Shown here: piece after piece, positions 54,017 through 64,000 of the stretch | How the letters are laid out: each line of letters begins with the position of its first letter | Position numbering within the stretch: the stretch's first letter is position 1 | Origin: Ypsolopha sequella | Lineage: Eukaryota > Arthropoda > Insecta > Lepidoptera > Ypsolophidae | Length of the DNA: 64,000 bases | Assembly (NCBI GenBank): GCA_934047225.1 | Contig: OW203998.1 | Span: forward strand, 20,351,280-20,415,279 | Reading direction: 5' to 3' | Program-made: the position numbers and the translations under genes | The notes under the pieces: model-generated | What the model saw: the letters and a program-made list of their open reading frames with translations, nothing else | Databases searched by the model: none | What the model was told of the DNA's origin: nothing

Positions 54017-54203
54017 TTTCATCAGAGACCTGAATGATCAACTAAATGGTTGCCTACTCTATATCACTGGTTATTGGAATGCTAATATTCGACTCCTCTT
54101 TGTCTGGTTAAGGTGGGGCATCCCGCTCAGCTGCCATATAAATGGTTTAGGTGTTTGTGACATCTTGATGGCTTCGATCTCAATGAAACTTTGCAGACAT
54201 ATT
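54017..54203. other. no gene seen
   Basis: Spacer; nothing supportable. Confidence 0.4.
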
Positions 54204-54472
54204 TATACAAGGTGTAACAGAAAGCTGTAACCATATTTGAAGAGCTTATTCAGTCAATGGTATAGAACAACTTTTACTATGAAGCCAACCCTGAAATCTC
54301 AAAAAAAAATCTGTCCTTCCATACATTTCACTCGAGCGGCATTGCATTTTTTCTATGAGAAAGTTGATTTTTTTTCGAGATACAGGGTTTGTTCCATAGT
54401 AAAAGTTGTTCTATACCATTGACTGAATAAGCTCTTCAAATATGGTTACACCTTTCTGTTACACGTTGTATA
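54204..54472. mobile_element. foldback MITE with TAACAGAAAGGTGTAACC ends, copy 2
   Basis: TATACAAGGTGTAACAGAAA, GCTGTAACCATATTTGAAGA, GCTTATTCAGTCAATGGTAT face ATACCATTGACTGAATAAGC, CTTCAAATATGGTTACACCT, TTCTGTTACACGTTGTATA. This is the most complete copy, with arms extending a few bases beyond those of 19261-19513. Confidence 0.8.
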
Positions 54473-55220
54473 TGTTTCCCTTTTCCCCCACACCGCACTC
54501 TAACCCATCTCTCATCAAGAGGTGCAAGATGACGCGATATTCAAAAAGCGCCGAATTAGTGAAATAGTTTTAGATAAAAACTGTTTTCCATGAAACGGTA
54601 ACTGTTTATTTATAGAAAAGTGTGTATACATAGTCTTCTTTACATGAACGTCTGTATTTCTCTTTTTTTTATTTTCAGTTTAGAAAAAAGTTTACTAATA
54701 TAAACTTTGCGTAAAAACGAGACAATATTCACGGTATCCTGACAGCCTGTCATCAAATTTTGCTTTTTGGCCTGTACAGAGATGTAGTTAGATATCACTG
54801 AATCATATTTATAAAAAAATATGAAGAAATTAAACTGTTGACTTCACAGTTTTACCTTTTGTATGAATCTTTGTAAAAATTCAGGCGTATAGAGGCCTCT
54901 TAAGTACTCGAATTTGCAATTTTATTCCTTAACTTTCCGCTTATTAGGGTTCCTTAAAATGAAAAAACGGAACCCTTATAGAATTACTTTGTAATCTGTC
55001 TCTCTTTCTGTTTGTCTGTCAAGACCCTTTAGCTCGGGCCCAAAGCAAATTAAAATAAAAGAATAATAAAAAAAAATGATTTTATGACATTAAATACAAA
55101 CAAGTAAATTTTGCATTTTTTGGTAGTTAACTAGAATTCAAAGGACTAAAGACAAACTATTAAGAAAAAAATACTTTTTACTATTTTTTAATTTAACTAA
55201 ACTATCATACGTGTTATCAT
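54473..55220. other. spacer with a GGTTCC-type fragment
   Basis: At 54946-55046 a minus-strand fragment of the repeat family of 20640-20985 is visible: TTAGGGTTCCTTAAAATGAA, AAACGGAACCC, CTCTCTTTCTGTTTGTCTGT. The rest has no supportable feature. Confidence 0.5.
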
Positions 55221-55330
55221 TTCTTCTTCTTCTTCTTGTACCATGCCCTAACGGTCATTGGCTACCATCTTTTTAAACTTCGTCCTACCTTTATTGAGTC
55301 TGCAGATCTCTGTTATCGTTTGACCTCTAC
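55221..55330 (-). repeat. non-LTR retrotransposon 3' end with AAG microsatellite tail
   Basis: Read on minus: AGAGATCTGCAGACTCAATA, AAGATGGTAGCCAATGACCG, TTAGGGCATGGTACAAGAAG, ending in repeated AAG. It matches the 3' end of the retrotransposon remnant at 962-1222 (ATGATCGCCGACATCCGTTA, GGATATGGCACCAGAAG). Only about 110 bp remain. Confidence 0.6.
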
Positions 55331-56765
55331 AAAATTATTTGATACATATTTAATTACGAACATAATGTTTAGGTATGTACCTTACAAACTTTGTATAGTT
55401 ACGTGTTAGGATTTGATAAAGGAGAACGCACTTGCTGTTATTGAAAACAGACTAAACTATCTGTCTATATTGTCAATGCTTACGTCCGTTTCTCTCTGCC
55501 TCTTAAAGGAACAAGAAGCGTCTTATTAAACCATACTACTATTCAGCGCGCTCCCGTGTTGAACAGCAGGATGTTTTACTAAACGCTTTTGCAAAGTTTA
55601 GCTCCGTAAACAATACTCTATTTGTGCGTTGAACGCGAGGATGATTTCCGAGCGCTTATTATTTAAAATGTCTTACGAAAACATCCTACGGCTCAACATG
55701 CTTACGTATTCAAAGACTTGAACTGACTTACTGAAATATTTCATACAATCTTATGCACAATTCTGTAAATCATTATATAGCGTTATATGCTATTGGCATA
55801 GGGATAATTAAAATGCATTGAGAATCAATGAACTGATATAATGTGTCTGAAAAGAAAAATCACAAACAAATGCAGCTGGGACGAATCAACCAATTAATTA
55901 AATCTTTATTACTTAGCGTTAGGCACATTATTAGAAATATTTTGAGAAAGATCGTGTTTTCTTTTCTTACTGACTATTTTCTCCCTTACTGTTGGACGGC
56001 CAGCCTGAACTCTATTTTTGTTTTAGTAATTCTGCGATCTAGTCTGCGGCTTACGGCAGTTGGTTGCACTTTAATTGTGTTTGTTCGTTTGTTTTAAATA
56101 ATTAATATTTTCAATTAAACATTTTTTCTATACGAGGTTATGTTTATAAAAACCAACGGTCGCATAACTACTAGTTTCATTCAAATAAACCGCAATGACC
56201 CGTGAGGGCCATTCAAATACAACGTAAGCACTACAGAGGGGCGGGGGGGTCTTTGCTTTGCTTATTTTTGATGACATGGGGGATGACACTTCCGTCTGGA
56301 TGGTGATTACGTCAGCAGTATTTATTTTTTTACTCTTTCGGATTTTCTACAATTTTGGGGGTTGGTTAATAATGGCAAAAGTCTGGTTACGTAATACTTG
56401 AACAGCCCCCGATCAGTTGTTCTTAAAAAGTGACGGCCATTATACTTTTCGCTACGCTACCGAAAGAGACAGAATATGAGGTATATGCAACAGGCATTGC
56501 CCAGCGTTGGCGTCGAGGATGATTTCCGAATTTGCAATATTTTATACGTCTATTGAATCCATCCTAGCGTTCAACTTTAGTAGCGATTCCGGACGTGCAA
56601 ATTGAAATACATCAGATGAAACCATACTGCATTTTAGTGTTGACACGTAGTATGGATTCCGTAACACAGCGTCGCGAAAGCGTTTTGTAAAACATCCTGC
56701 TGTCCAACACAGGACCGCGTTGAGCCGTAGTATGATTTCATAAGACGCGAACAAGAAAATGTCTT
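55331..56765. repeat. spacer with an inverted pair of CAGGATGTTTTAC repeats
   Basis: GTGTTGAACAGCAGGATGTT and TTACTAAACGCTTTTGC near 55557-55594 is mirrored near 56675-56720 by AAAGCGTTTTGTAAAACATC, CTGCTGTCCAACACAGGACC. GAGGATGATTTCCGA occurs in both parts. They are diverged copies of one repeat family in opposite orientation. The minus frame 56754-56542 and plus frame 55843-56097 have no known domain. Confidence 0.55.
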
Positions 56766-57000
56766 GTGGGCCTATTATGTATCTCTAGTTGCTTTCTGGA
56801 CTGGGTGCCTATCATCAAAAACATAGATATACTATCGAATTCCGTTTCCTAAGGATATGTTTGCACTTGAAGTGACGACACAGATTGTTAATAGTTCAAA
56901 ACCCGCTAAAGGCAATTTTGAAATTTCAGTTTTCATCTATTTTTTTGATGATACGCACCCAGTTCAGTTGGCAACCAAAGATACAGAATAGGGGGGCTGA
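56766..57000. mobile_element. foldback MITE, copy 2 of the 40989 family
   Basis: CCTATTATGTATCTCTAGTT, GGACTGGGTGCCTATCATCA at the left; TTTTTGATGATACGCACCCA, CAACCAAAGATACAGAATAG at the right. It has the same centre (ATCGAATTCCG, GTTTGCACTTGAAGTGACGA). The shared boundaries with 40989-41218 define the element. Confidence 0.75.
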
Positions 57001-57740
57001 TTTGAAATGTGCCGTATCCACTGCAGTATTTAATATTCGTCAACCCATCAAGATATAAACATATTATTACTTACTTTATTTAGTTTATAGCTTTCATGTT
57101 ATTTACATACTTAACTTCTGTCTGCTGTTTGTGTTTAGTTATAACTACTATTGAAGTTACGTAATGTTTGACTCCTCAAAACAATAGAAAATCGGTAGAC
57201 CGGAGGCCAGGGAGGTAATTCAATTTAGCCTTCTTGACCGTAAAGACCTGTTTTATCTGTCAAACCCTGTACAATTTTAGCTCGAGTTTTGGTAATCTCC
57301 CTTCCACTGTTTCATGTCGTATTTTAGGCCTATCTTTGCGATTATATTGGATGCAGGGAAATGCAAGTAATTGTGTATCGAATATCTGAAATATTGAGAT
57401 TAAAGAGTGAAATGGACAATTAGGATATAACGAGTAATTTGACGCATGTTTTACAAAAATCCCTTTGGAGCCTTTGAATCAGGTTGCGTATGTAATGGTG
57501 TAGTATAATTTTACGATTCATACGTTTTTTTTTTTTCTAAAACTTATTGTGTGGGGTACCCACAATAAGTTTCAGAAAAAAACAGTTCCACTTTGAGTTG
57601 GCCGTCATAATGATAGTTTACTCCCAAATTACAACATATTCATAAATTTGGCTTCTGCGAGCAAACATTTTGAATTCGAAGGTGATGGAGATGGCTTTCG
57701 ACTTTATATGACAAAAAATCCAAATTAACACAACACAAAC
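57001..57740. other. no gene seen apart from a short hairpin
   Basis: Spacer downstream of the DUF1091 gene. It contains the hairpin listed at 57531-57581. Confidence 0.45.
57531..57581. repeat. 51-nt near-perfect hairpin
   Basis: Arms TTTTTTCTAAAACTTATTGT and ACAATAAGTTTCAGAAAAAA pair with one mismatch; each arm has one further base, and a 9-nt loop (TGGGGTACC) closes the hairpin. It is short for a microRNA precursor. Confidence 0.6.
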
Positions 57741-57746
57741 TTTATT
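57741..57746 (-). promoter_or_regulatory. polyadenylation signal AATAAA of the DUF1091 gene
   Basis: On the minus strand the TAG stop (57760-57758) is followed 11 nt later by AATAAA, then a G/T-rich stretch (GTTTGTGTTGTG). This would give a very short 3' UTR. Confidence 0.6.
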
Positions 57747-57757
57747 GTTACGTTTCT

Positions 57758-60700
57758 CTAAATCTTTAAAGATTTTTTGTTATTTTTGCCTGTTTCCTTC
57801 CATTGGGGTTTCTCTGTGAATTTTAGATAAGCAGCATAATATAAAAGGAGTTTGTTCGTTGCCACAGAATAGAACTTAAAGTCAACTCTTATTTTTTCAT
57901 ATGGAAAATATGCAGTTGGAAGTAGTTTTTCTGGATCAAATATCAAATCACTGACTTCAAAGTAACCCTGTAAAAAAATAATCTTTGTCAGTACATGCAT
58001 GATAATTTCTTTAGGAAATATAATTTTCACTTATGAATGAGACTGCTTATCTAATGTGTTATAAATTTATAATAGATTCATTCAACCAGAACACATGTTT
58101 TCACAAAAATTTTAATGGAGTAAAACGTCTTGATAGATTCTAATGAGTACGATGTTGATCACACATCAATGTTTTCAAAATTTAATACACTTTTACTATT
58201 TTGTATATTGTGTAACCCTTTTTTGGGTAGTTGTAAATAAAAATGTTGGGTAAGTATATAAGTAACTCTTTTTCTTACAATTCTCTTAGTTACTTCTAGA
58301 GAACTAAAAGTATCAATATTAGCTGTTCACACGTTATGGATAGTCGTAACCGTGAATCGTGACTTACCGATCACGTGCCCCTATTGCTCAATTATTATCT
58401 AAAGTTAATCCGATGTTCCGAATGGGTGCAAATTATATTTCCTCAACTACAATACCTACCATTCTTCCTTTTTTCAGTAATAGTACCTCATGAGCTTTTC
58501 AGCTTACAGTCTTTCTTATAATCCTACCTTACCTTCTGGTGAAACTTTGGGCAATACATCGACTTGGCATGAATCCCCGAGGGGGTGTCAGAAGTGTTCC
58601 CGAGTATGAACTGTGAAATGCAAGTCACAGTCCACACTGGATACACTCGCGTTTCACCGACGATCTATATTTACTTATATAGTGGTAGGATAGGTAGGTG
58701 GTAGAGCTGATGCCGGGCTCGACTGTGGAAGTACCACCATCTTACTCGCAATCTCCCCCAAAGTTATTCAAGGATACAGCTCTCAAACAGGTACAATCAG
58801 TTGGCTCACCATGCCTGGGACCGATTAATGGTGGTATGTCCATCCCCAATTGCTGACTTTTTTATAAAACAGACTGGCGACGGACAGCTGCATCACTGGT
58901 GCGAGGGTTTCGACACCGCGCTCACCAACCCGCCTATCCAGCTTGTGTTAGTATGGAAATATCTTCCAGGAGGACCACCAACAGTGGCGAAATCTTGGAA
59001 TGTCCAGCAGTGGACGAAGGCAGGCTGATGAATAGATATTTACTTACTTTAAGCGGACAAGTCACAGGATGCGTTAGAAATCTTTTTATATATCCGAAAA
59101 CGATGTCATCTTTCTCCCACCAATCACAGAAAGGATGTTTTATGTTCAGACCTGTTGGCTTGTACTCGGAATTCAGTTTCGAATAAACAGCCAAGTTCGC
59201 CTGCAAAATAAAACGGTGTAGTTGTTTTGAGGATATTTTGACTTCAAATATAAAAAATAATACTTCTGGCTCATGATATGAACATTTTACTGAAACCACG
59301 TACTCTACTGATGAATTATTTTCAAATAATTTAAAATTTTCCCCTGTTACAAACAAACAATAAAAGAAACGTTTAATTGCTTTTTGCCGTTTATTGTCAT
59401 GTTAAGTATGTGGTTTCATAAAGTTATTTTTAAAATTGGTTATTTTGTTGCTAATCTTTATTAATATAGTTAGGGAGCCAGCATACAAATTGCTGATTTA
59501 TTTGACGAATTTTGGTGGGAAAAATGTTACTTGACGAATGCTGAAACTTAAAATATGAGGGAAAGATTCATAATAAAAGTACAACATCCAGTCAGCTGGA
59601 CGACGCGACGGTTGATGGATTATGCGTTATCTGATCGGCTGTAAGGCTCAAAAATCATAAAAAATTAAAACAATTTGACGAACTTTAATATTTAAATATA
59701 TTTATTGTGATAACATTTTTCCTAAGATTGACGATAAACGCAGTCAGCTGAATGTATGTGGGTGAAAAAGCTTAAAGGACTTTTCCACCTTTAAGACGAC
59801 TTTTCCACCCCCATACTTGCAGCTAACTCTGTTTATCGTTAATATTGGTATAAATATTAGATATCATTATATCCAAAGGAGACGGTCAGAATCGGCCTTA
59901 ACCAAAGCTTTGTAGGGCTCTGTGCTACACCACACAATGAATTCTGGTGAAATAAGTGCAGACTTCAGTCCTAAATCACTTTACAACTCAAAGCGTACTA
60001 AGCGCAAAAGAACTAAAGAACGCTTTAAGTCGTCGGTTTACAAATAAAAAATAAAACATTACGTGCTATAGCACACCACATGAGGAGTACAAGGCTAAAG
60101 CGATCTTTTCCTTTTTTTTTTCGTGTCAATGGCTAGAACGATGAATGTCACGTTTGCAACATTTCGAGACAATTGAGTTTAAATTTAAATCTTGTCTCAT
60201 AGGAGTTGTATGGAACAGGAATATTTCTTTTTGGCATATCTCTTGACTGACAACGTTCTAGTCTATGATACTTAGACGAAATTATTGAGATTCAAAAATG
60301 GTATCCAAAAAAAATTTTTGTACATTCATCGTTCTTGGAAGAGCTGATGCCGGGCTCGACTGTGTAGTTACCACCGTCTTACTTGGAGACCCCCTTGAAG
60401 TAATTCAGGGGAGAGTAAGAGGACAGCTCACAGGTAAAAAACCAGGAGGCCTACAATGCGTGGGACCGATGGATGGCGGTATATCCATCCCTAATAGCCG
60501 GGCCCTATATGGAACAGACTGGTGACGGGCAGCGGCGTCACTGGTGCGAGGGTTCCGGCACCGCGCTCACCAACCCGCCTGCCCAGCGAGTGTGAGTATG
60601 GGCAATACTTCCAGTATGACCGCCGGGAGTGGCAAAGTCCTGGAAAAGCTTATGTCCAGCAGTGGACGAACTAGGCTGATGGATGGATGGATCGTTCTAG

Positions 60701-63412
60701 CGTTGTACCCTTCACGTTGTTTTTAAAAGACGCTACCCGATTAGAACAAAATTCTAAGGTACTTTTTCGGCCTAGCTCTCTTTCGCCACGTGCCTGGATT
60801 CGATAAGAACTTTGTTCCAAAAACAAAATTAAATACTATTTATTATACGTATTTATTGATGTAAAATATGATATGATGTAAATACGTAGTTGAAATCAAC
60901 TTTCAAGCAAAAACAAATAAGAGAAATTTGCTATTGAATTACAGGAGTTATAAACTCACGAATTTGTAAGAAAATTTCGACAATTTCGTAGTTAAGCATC
61001 CAATATATTTAAACATCATTGAAGAATTAGATCTGACAGTCAAATTTTCTTGGCTAGGACTTTTGTAAATAGGACAACAAACAACACAACAAATTTGAAA
61101 AATAAACGGGATGATTTAAATTTTTCACGCTTTGAGCGTTTTTCCTTACGTCATATTTAGTGTTAAACAAGATTCCTAGATGGCACTGTCGTATACTTTA
61201 GCAACATAATCAAAGACAAAATATGCACCGATTCGAAACATACGAAAAATCACTTTGACATTGATTCCTACGAAACACATTTTGTCTATGGTGACATAAA
61301 CAGCGCCATCTGGAGAAAAGCTAAGAACTAAGAAAAAAATACAACGAAAAAACGCTCATTATTTTTTTCTCACCAAGTTCTGAATGTCAGTCGCATGGAT
61401 GTATACCTATAGGTCCATGGTCAGTCGTTATCCAACCTGAGTCGGAGGGTTGACCTTACCGTGACATTGTTTCCAGCAGGAAAGGGGCTATAAAAGTATC
61501 CAGAAACGGCATAAGGTGAACGCCGAGATTTCCTAAGAACGAACAAGGTCCAATTGCTGATGTATGTGGCATCGCTGCTGACTAGCTCTAGACGTTCGAT
61601 TGTTATGTCATACTTCTGTAAAAAAAAAGATATAGTTACAGGAGGCACAAAATAACCACTGACAGACATGTTTACTCCGCATAACTAGCGAAAACAGGCG
61701 CACACACACATAGGTGCGTACGTACGACGACGATCTCGGAGATATAGTGTGCGCCAATCTTTTAGTCGCCTCTGATTGAGTTACGAGTGCAAGCTTGCGC
61801 AGGTACAGTCAAGGAAACAATAATATCAACGGTTGATTTATTAAATGTTTACTATAAGTGGGAAGGTGTACTTGTTGTACCTACCTAATTAATTATATAT
61901 CTATTATTTTAGTGCAATCTTAACTGTATAAATAAAACAAATTAATATAAACACTATTTTCCTACATTGTCGCCTTAAATCGCTATAACGATCGCGAGGC
62001 ATAACAACAACAATAAACTTTAACAAACTAAATCAACAAAACAACAAATAAAGGCAACACAAACCAATTCAACGATAAACTTAACTAATCATGGAATTTT
62101 TTCCACGAAGGTACTTTTCATGCAACGCGCGCGTGTGTACTAACGCATAGCGTTGACACCTGCTAATTGGCGAGTGGGGGGGTGTGTGCGGCACGCAGGC
62201 GGGTGTGATCCGCGTCCTCGCTTCTGTAACGTCCCCCTGACACCGTAAAACGGCTATTGCGTCGCCTCTTGCGGCTATCTTCAGAGGCGACTAAAAGATT
62301 GGCGCGCACTGTACTCGGGTGAATGCCAATACGAAATTCTGCCGAGATCATCATACGTACGCGTCTATGCATGTGTGCGTCTGTTTTCGCTCCGTCGTCG
62401 AGTCGGCCTTCTGGTAGTATCTATTTTGTGCAGGATGGCTGACAGTGAAGACCCTTTTAATAGACATGACTTATAAATTATGACAGATGGCACGGTTCGG
62501 GCTAGAAGGCGGTAGAGGAAATTATTTCCTCTATGTCGGTACAGAATGTTGACAGGAATTATGTAATTTTTACATATGATGTATTTATTTTAGTCCTTTT
62601 TTTTTTATTTTATGTTATTTAAGTTAATTGTTGTTATCAAATAAATTTCATTTTTACATGTATATTCAAAAAAATGCTCAAAGTGATCTGCAAACGATTG
62701 ACCGCACAACTTCCGTATTATTCCGGGTTGCAATGTTATTCTGCACTTACTAGCAACATTTTTATATAGCCATACCAAACTTATTTACAGACAGACACTA
62801 AGAGTGTTTTTATCGGATTTTCAAGCTACAGGTTTTCTTTTGGTTGAGCCATTTTATTAAACTTTTACAATTTTAATTGTATGCGTATACAATTATTATT
62901 CCAGACAACCTTTGGATGGAAGAACTCCTAAAAAAGAAATATACCTATATATAGGCGGTGCACAAAATAAATTACATAGTTTAAAACATAATAATGGGCG
63001 CTGGAAGAGTTATTTTCAGGGGGTTACATCTACCTACACATTATGTGATATAATATCTATTAATTTAGGAATAAATACAAGATAATACTTTTAGGCATTT
63101 ACGTCACATCAAGGCACGCTCTGTTATAAAAAAAATATTTATAAAAAATATACGAAAATAAAAATTATTTTTTATATTCGTCTATTTTTCTCCAAGTGCA
63201 CCCCCATATTCATGGGTAGAACACCCCGTTTGAAGGAAACAGGTTATCAAATTAACACCCGGTTTAATATAATAATAATAAAAATAGAAGTAAGTTTCAC
63301 AAAATAATAATTTTAAATATTTACACAAATTTACCTTGGCTATATTCAAAGGAGACAAGAAAACAATTACTGTGGCTATTGAAAACTGCAAAAAGGGAAT
63401 GAACTGTTTCAT
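57758..63412 (-). CDS. DUF1091 family protein, likely secreted (4 exons)
   Basis: Exons: 63412-63335, 61615-61460, 59200-59048, 57967-57758, giving 26+52+51+69 residues (198 total) and a TAG stop. All three introns are phase 0 with canonical ends: GTAAAT..TTTACAG, GTAAGG..TTTGCAG, GTAAGT..TTTACAG. Exon 1 is a hydrophobic leader (MKQFIPFLQFSIATVIVFLS), consistent with a signal peptide. The DUF1091 domain spans roughly residues 30-182: LNIKHPFCDWW, FLTHPVTCPLKGYFEVSDL and FPYEKIRVDFKFYSVATNKL match the family's Cys (C103, C126), CP.K.GY and amphipathic strand pattern. The last 15 residues are basic. The family is insect-expanded. Members are secreted, some are linked to chemosensation or are related to lipid-binding ML proteins; the ligand here is unknown. 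The start is the first in-frame ATG, since the frame upstream opens only with TTG. The gene is complete with no breaks. Its introns hold the retroelements at 58565-58665, 58678-59035 and 60336-60690 and a foldback at 61682-62396. Confidence 0.85.
58565..58665 (-). repeat. SINE 3'-domain, intron 3
   Basis: CATGAATCCCCGAGGGGGTG, TGTGAAATGCAAGTCACAGT and GCGTTTCACCGACGAT: the complement of the 13500-13733 SINE tail. It lies in the third intron of the DUF1091 gene, next to the LINE insertion. Confidence 0.65.
58678..59035 (+). mobile_element. LINE-type 3' fragment with 11-bp target duplication at a splice donor
   Basis: GTAGAGCTGATGCCGGGCTC, TTGGCTCACCATGCCTGGGA, TGCGAGGGTTTCGACACCGC, TCTTGGAATGTCCAGCAGTG, GACGAAGGCAGGCTGATGA. 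This is the 3' region of a lepidopteran non-LTR element, 5'-truncated, oriented opposite to the host gene. ATATTTACTTA occurs at 58667-58677 and 59036-59046, a perfect 11-bp duplication. The right copy contains the exon-3 donor of the DUF1091 gene except its first G. Plus frames at 58801-59186 are repeat reads. Confidence 0.8.
59731..59839. repeat. 109-nt imperfect hairpin in intron 2
   Basis: ACGATAAAC/GTTTATCGT, CAGTCAGCTG/CAGCTAACTCTG, ATGTATGTGGGTG/CACCCCCATAC, AAAAG/CTTTT and CTTAAAGG/CCTTTAAG pair in order around a short loop (ACTTTTCCA). The bulged stem of this length resembles a microRNA precursor or a very small MITE, within an intron of the DUF1091 gene. Confidence 0.6.
60336..60690 (+). 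mobile_element. LINE-type 3' fragment with target duplication, intron 2
   Basis: Same family as 58678-59035: AGAGCTGATGCCGGGCTCGA, GCGAGGGTTCCGGCACCGCG, ACCAACCCGCCTGCCCAGCG, TTATGTCCAGCAGTGGACGA, ending CTGATGGATGGATGG, a GATG microsatellite tail. ATCGTTCT flanks both sides (60328-60335, 60691-60698). The plus frames at 60298-60525 and 60544-60726 are retroelement reads. Confidence 0.8.
61682..62396. mobile_element. large foldback in intron 1
   Basis: Left: ATAACTAGCGAAAACAGGCG, CACACACACATAGGTGCGTA, GATCTCGG, GCGCCAATCTTTTAGTCGCC, TCTGA. Right, complementary: CAGAGGCGACTAAAAGATTG, CGCGCACTGTACTCGG, GCCGAGATCATCATACGTAC, TGTGTGCGTCTGTTTTCGCT. The arms are about 100-130 bp with indels; the centre is about 500 bp. 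The minus frame 62372-62163 lies in its right arm. Confidence 0.65.
62397..63334. other. rest of intron 1, nothing seen
   Basis: Intronic DNA upstream of the foldback, without recognisable repeats or genes. The minus frame that continues exon 1 past its donor (down to 63182) is intron sequence. Confidence 0.5.
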
Positions 63413-63924
63413 GTTTGAAAGCAAAAATAGTTATGATATGACATTAGTCTGTACAGTGTACGAAACAATTTATTAATTATAATAAAATGACAGAGATTGA
63501 TAAAAATGTGATGCAAAATATGAAGTCAAGTCTACATAGTAGACAATATTATTGTCTACAGTGTAGACTTGACTTAAAAAGGCAATTCTCTCTTTTTAAT
63601 TTGTTTAGTTCCTAAGATTTCCAAATTGTTTGTCCTTATGAGCTATGAGCTAAGCCTCAATAAAAAATATGTTATAAAATATAAGTGAATGTCGGAAGAC
63701 GCTGGTATCTATTGTACAGTGCTACACACTAGCATAGATGCCAACGGCTATCCTTATTAGTTAGGACATACCTTTGTAATTATTTTTTTTAGTCTATATA
63801 AGGATAATTTGTTATATGCTTTATGTAATAAAGAAATGCTTTTGTAAAAAATAATTATTTGTTTACTTTATATTCAACTGAGAAAACAACAAAAATATAA
63901 ATATTCTGTCGTGAGACATAATAT
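63413..63924. other. upstream region of the DUF1091 gene
   Basis: Holds the presumed promoter. No clear TATA/initiator pair could be fixed; AT-rich motifs (ATTAATAAATTG near 63463-63474) are not distinctive. The hairpin at 63523-63575 lies about 110 bp upstream of the start codon. Confidence 0.4.
63523..63575. repeat. 53-nt near-perfect hairpin upstream of the DUF1091 gene
   Basis: AAGTCAAGTCTAC/GTAGACTTGACTT and GTAGACAATA/TATTGTCTAC pair with one 3-nt internal mismatch and almost no loop. It is cruciform-like, and close enough to the start to affect the promoter. Confidence 0.65.
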
Positions 63925-64000
63925 TCCCTGGAAGTCAGAGGAGTTCCCGAGTGTATGGGCTGGTATTGGAACAGTATACACTTGTTTTTCACTGACGATG
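63925..64000 (-). repeat. SINE 3'-domain, cut by the window end
   Basis: AGTCAGAGGAGTTCCCGAGT, TATACACTTGTTTTTCACTG, ACGATG: minus-strand copy of the SINE tail, continuing past the window edge. Confidence 0.5.

Noticed and set aside
58801..59186. Plus-strand frames with Trp/His/Cys-rich text
   Set aside because: They belong to a retroelement 3' fragment and to the antisense of DUF1091 exon 3.

Overview
The window reads as gene-poor nuclear DNA of a moth or butterfly (Lepidoptera). Three things point there. A dispersed repeat beginning CCGGCCAAGTGCGAGTC and ending in GGTTCCGTA/TACGGAACCC is present in many copies and is typical of lepidopteran genomes. The non-LTR retrotransposon tails end in GATG or AAG microsatellites. 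The one convincing host gene is an intron-rich insect DUF1091 gene. There is no bacterial-style gene packing, operon, rRNA or CRISPR array. Most open frames of 60-140 codons are chance reads through AT-rich or repeated DNA.

Host gene. On the minus strand, four phase-0 exons (63412-63335, 61615-61460, 59200-59048, 57967-57758) encode a complete 198-residue DUF1091 protein with a hydrophobic leader. A polyadenylation signal lies at 57746-57741. Its introns are loaded with retroelements, one of which carries a perfect 11-bp target-site duplication overlapping the exon-3 splice donor.

Tyrosine-recombinase element. At 51777-53296 (minus strand) lies a nearly intact Crypton-like element. Its recombinase gene has one 103-nt intron and one homopolymer frameshift, and the whole is bracketed by direct TAGTAGA repeats. 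It ends in a large hairpin. Four dispersed ~360-410 bp repeats (16.8, 28.0, 38.9 and 53.6 kb) end in a hairpin of the same plan: same 11-nt loop class, same flanking motifs, different but complementary stem sequences.

Foldback families. From about 39 to 48.5 kb, and in older copies at 3.4 and 32.5-33.5 kb, there are long inverted repeats whose arms contain a hammerhead-ribozyme-like core: CTGATGA, a hairpin of changing sequence, GAAA, then the 4-nt palindrome CCGG or TATA. The module recurs in at least six otherwise unrelated foldbacks.

Other mobile DNA, left to right: a retrotransposon reverse-transcriptase tail (1 kb); SINE pieces (1.3, 13.5, 58.6, 63.9 kb); copies of the GGTTCCGTA repeat (8.8, 10.3, 12.5, 20.4, 21.5, 26.3, 27.1, 33.1, 42.4, 49.0 kb); hAT-type elements, three of them with 8-bp target duplications (9.6, 31.6, 33.7, 41.2 kb); a MITE nested in a larger TIR element (22.3-23.6 kb); a 398-bp tandem duplication that looks perfect (25.5-26.3 kb); a 22-bp minisatellite with a 66-bp higher-order pattern (39.85-40.2 kb); and several compact hairpins (18.6, 38.4, 47.7, 57.5, 59.7, 63.5 kb). 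A low-repeat stretch at 34.4-35.3 kb is the only other place where a host promoter or 5' exon could plausibly lie.
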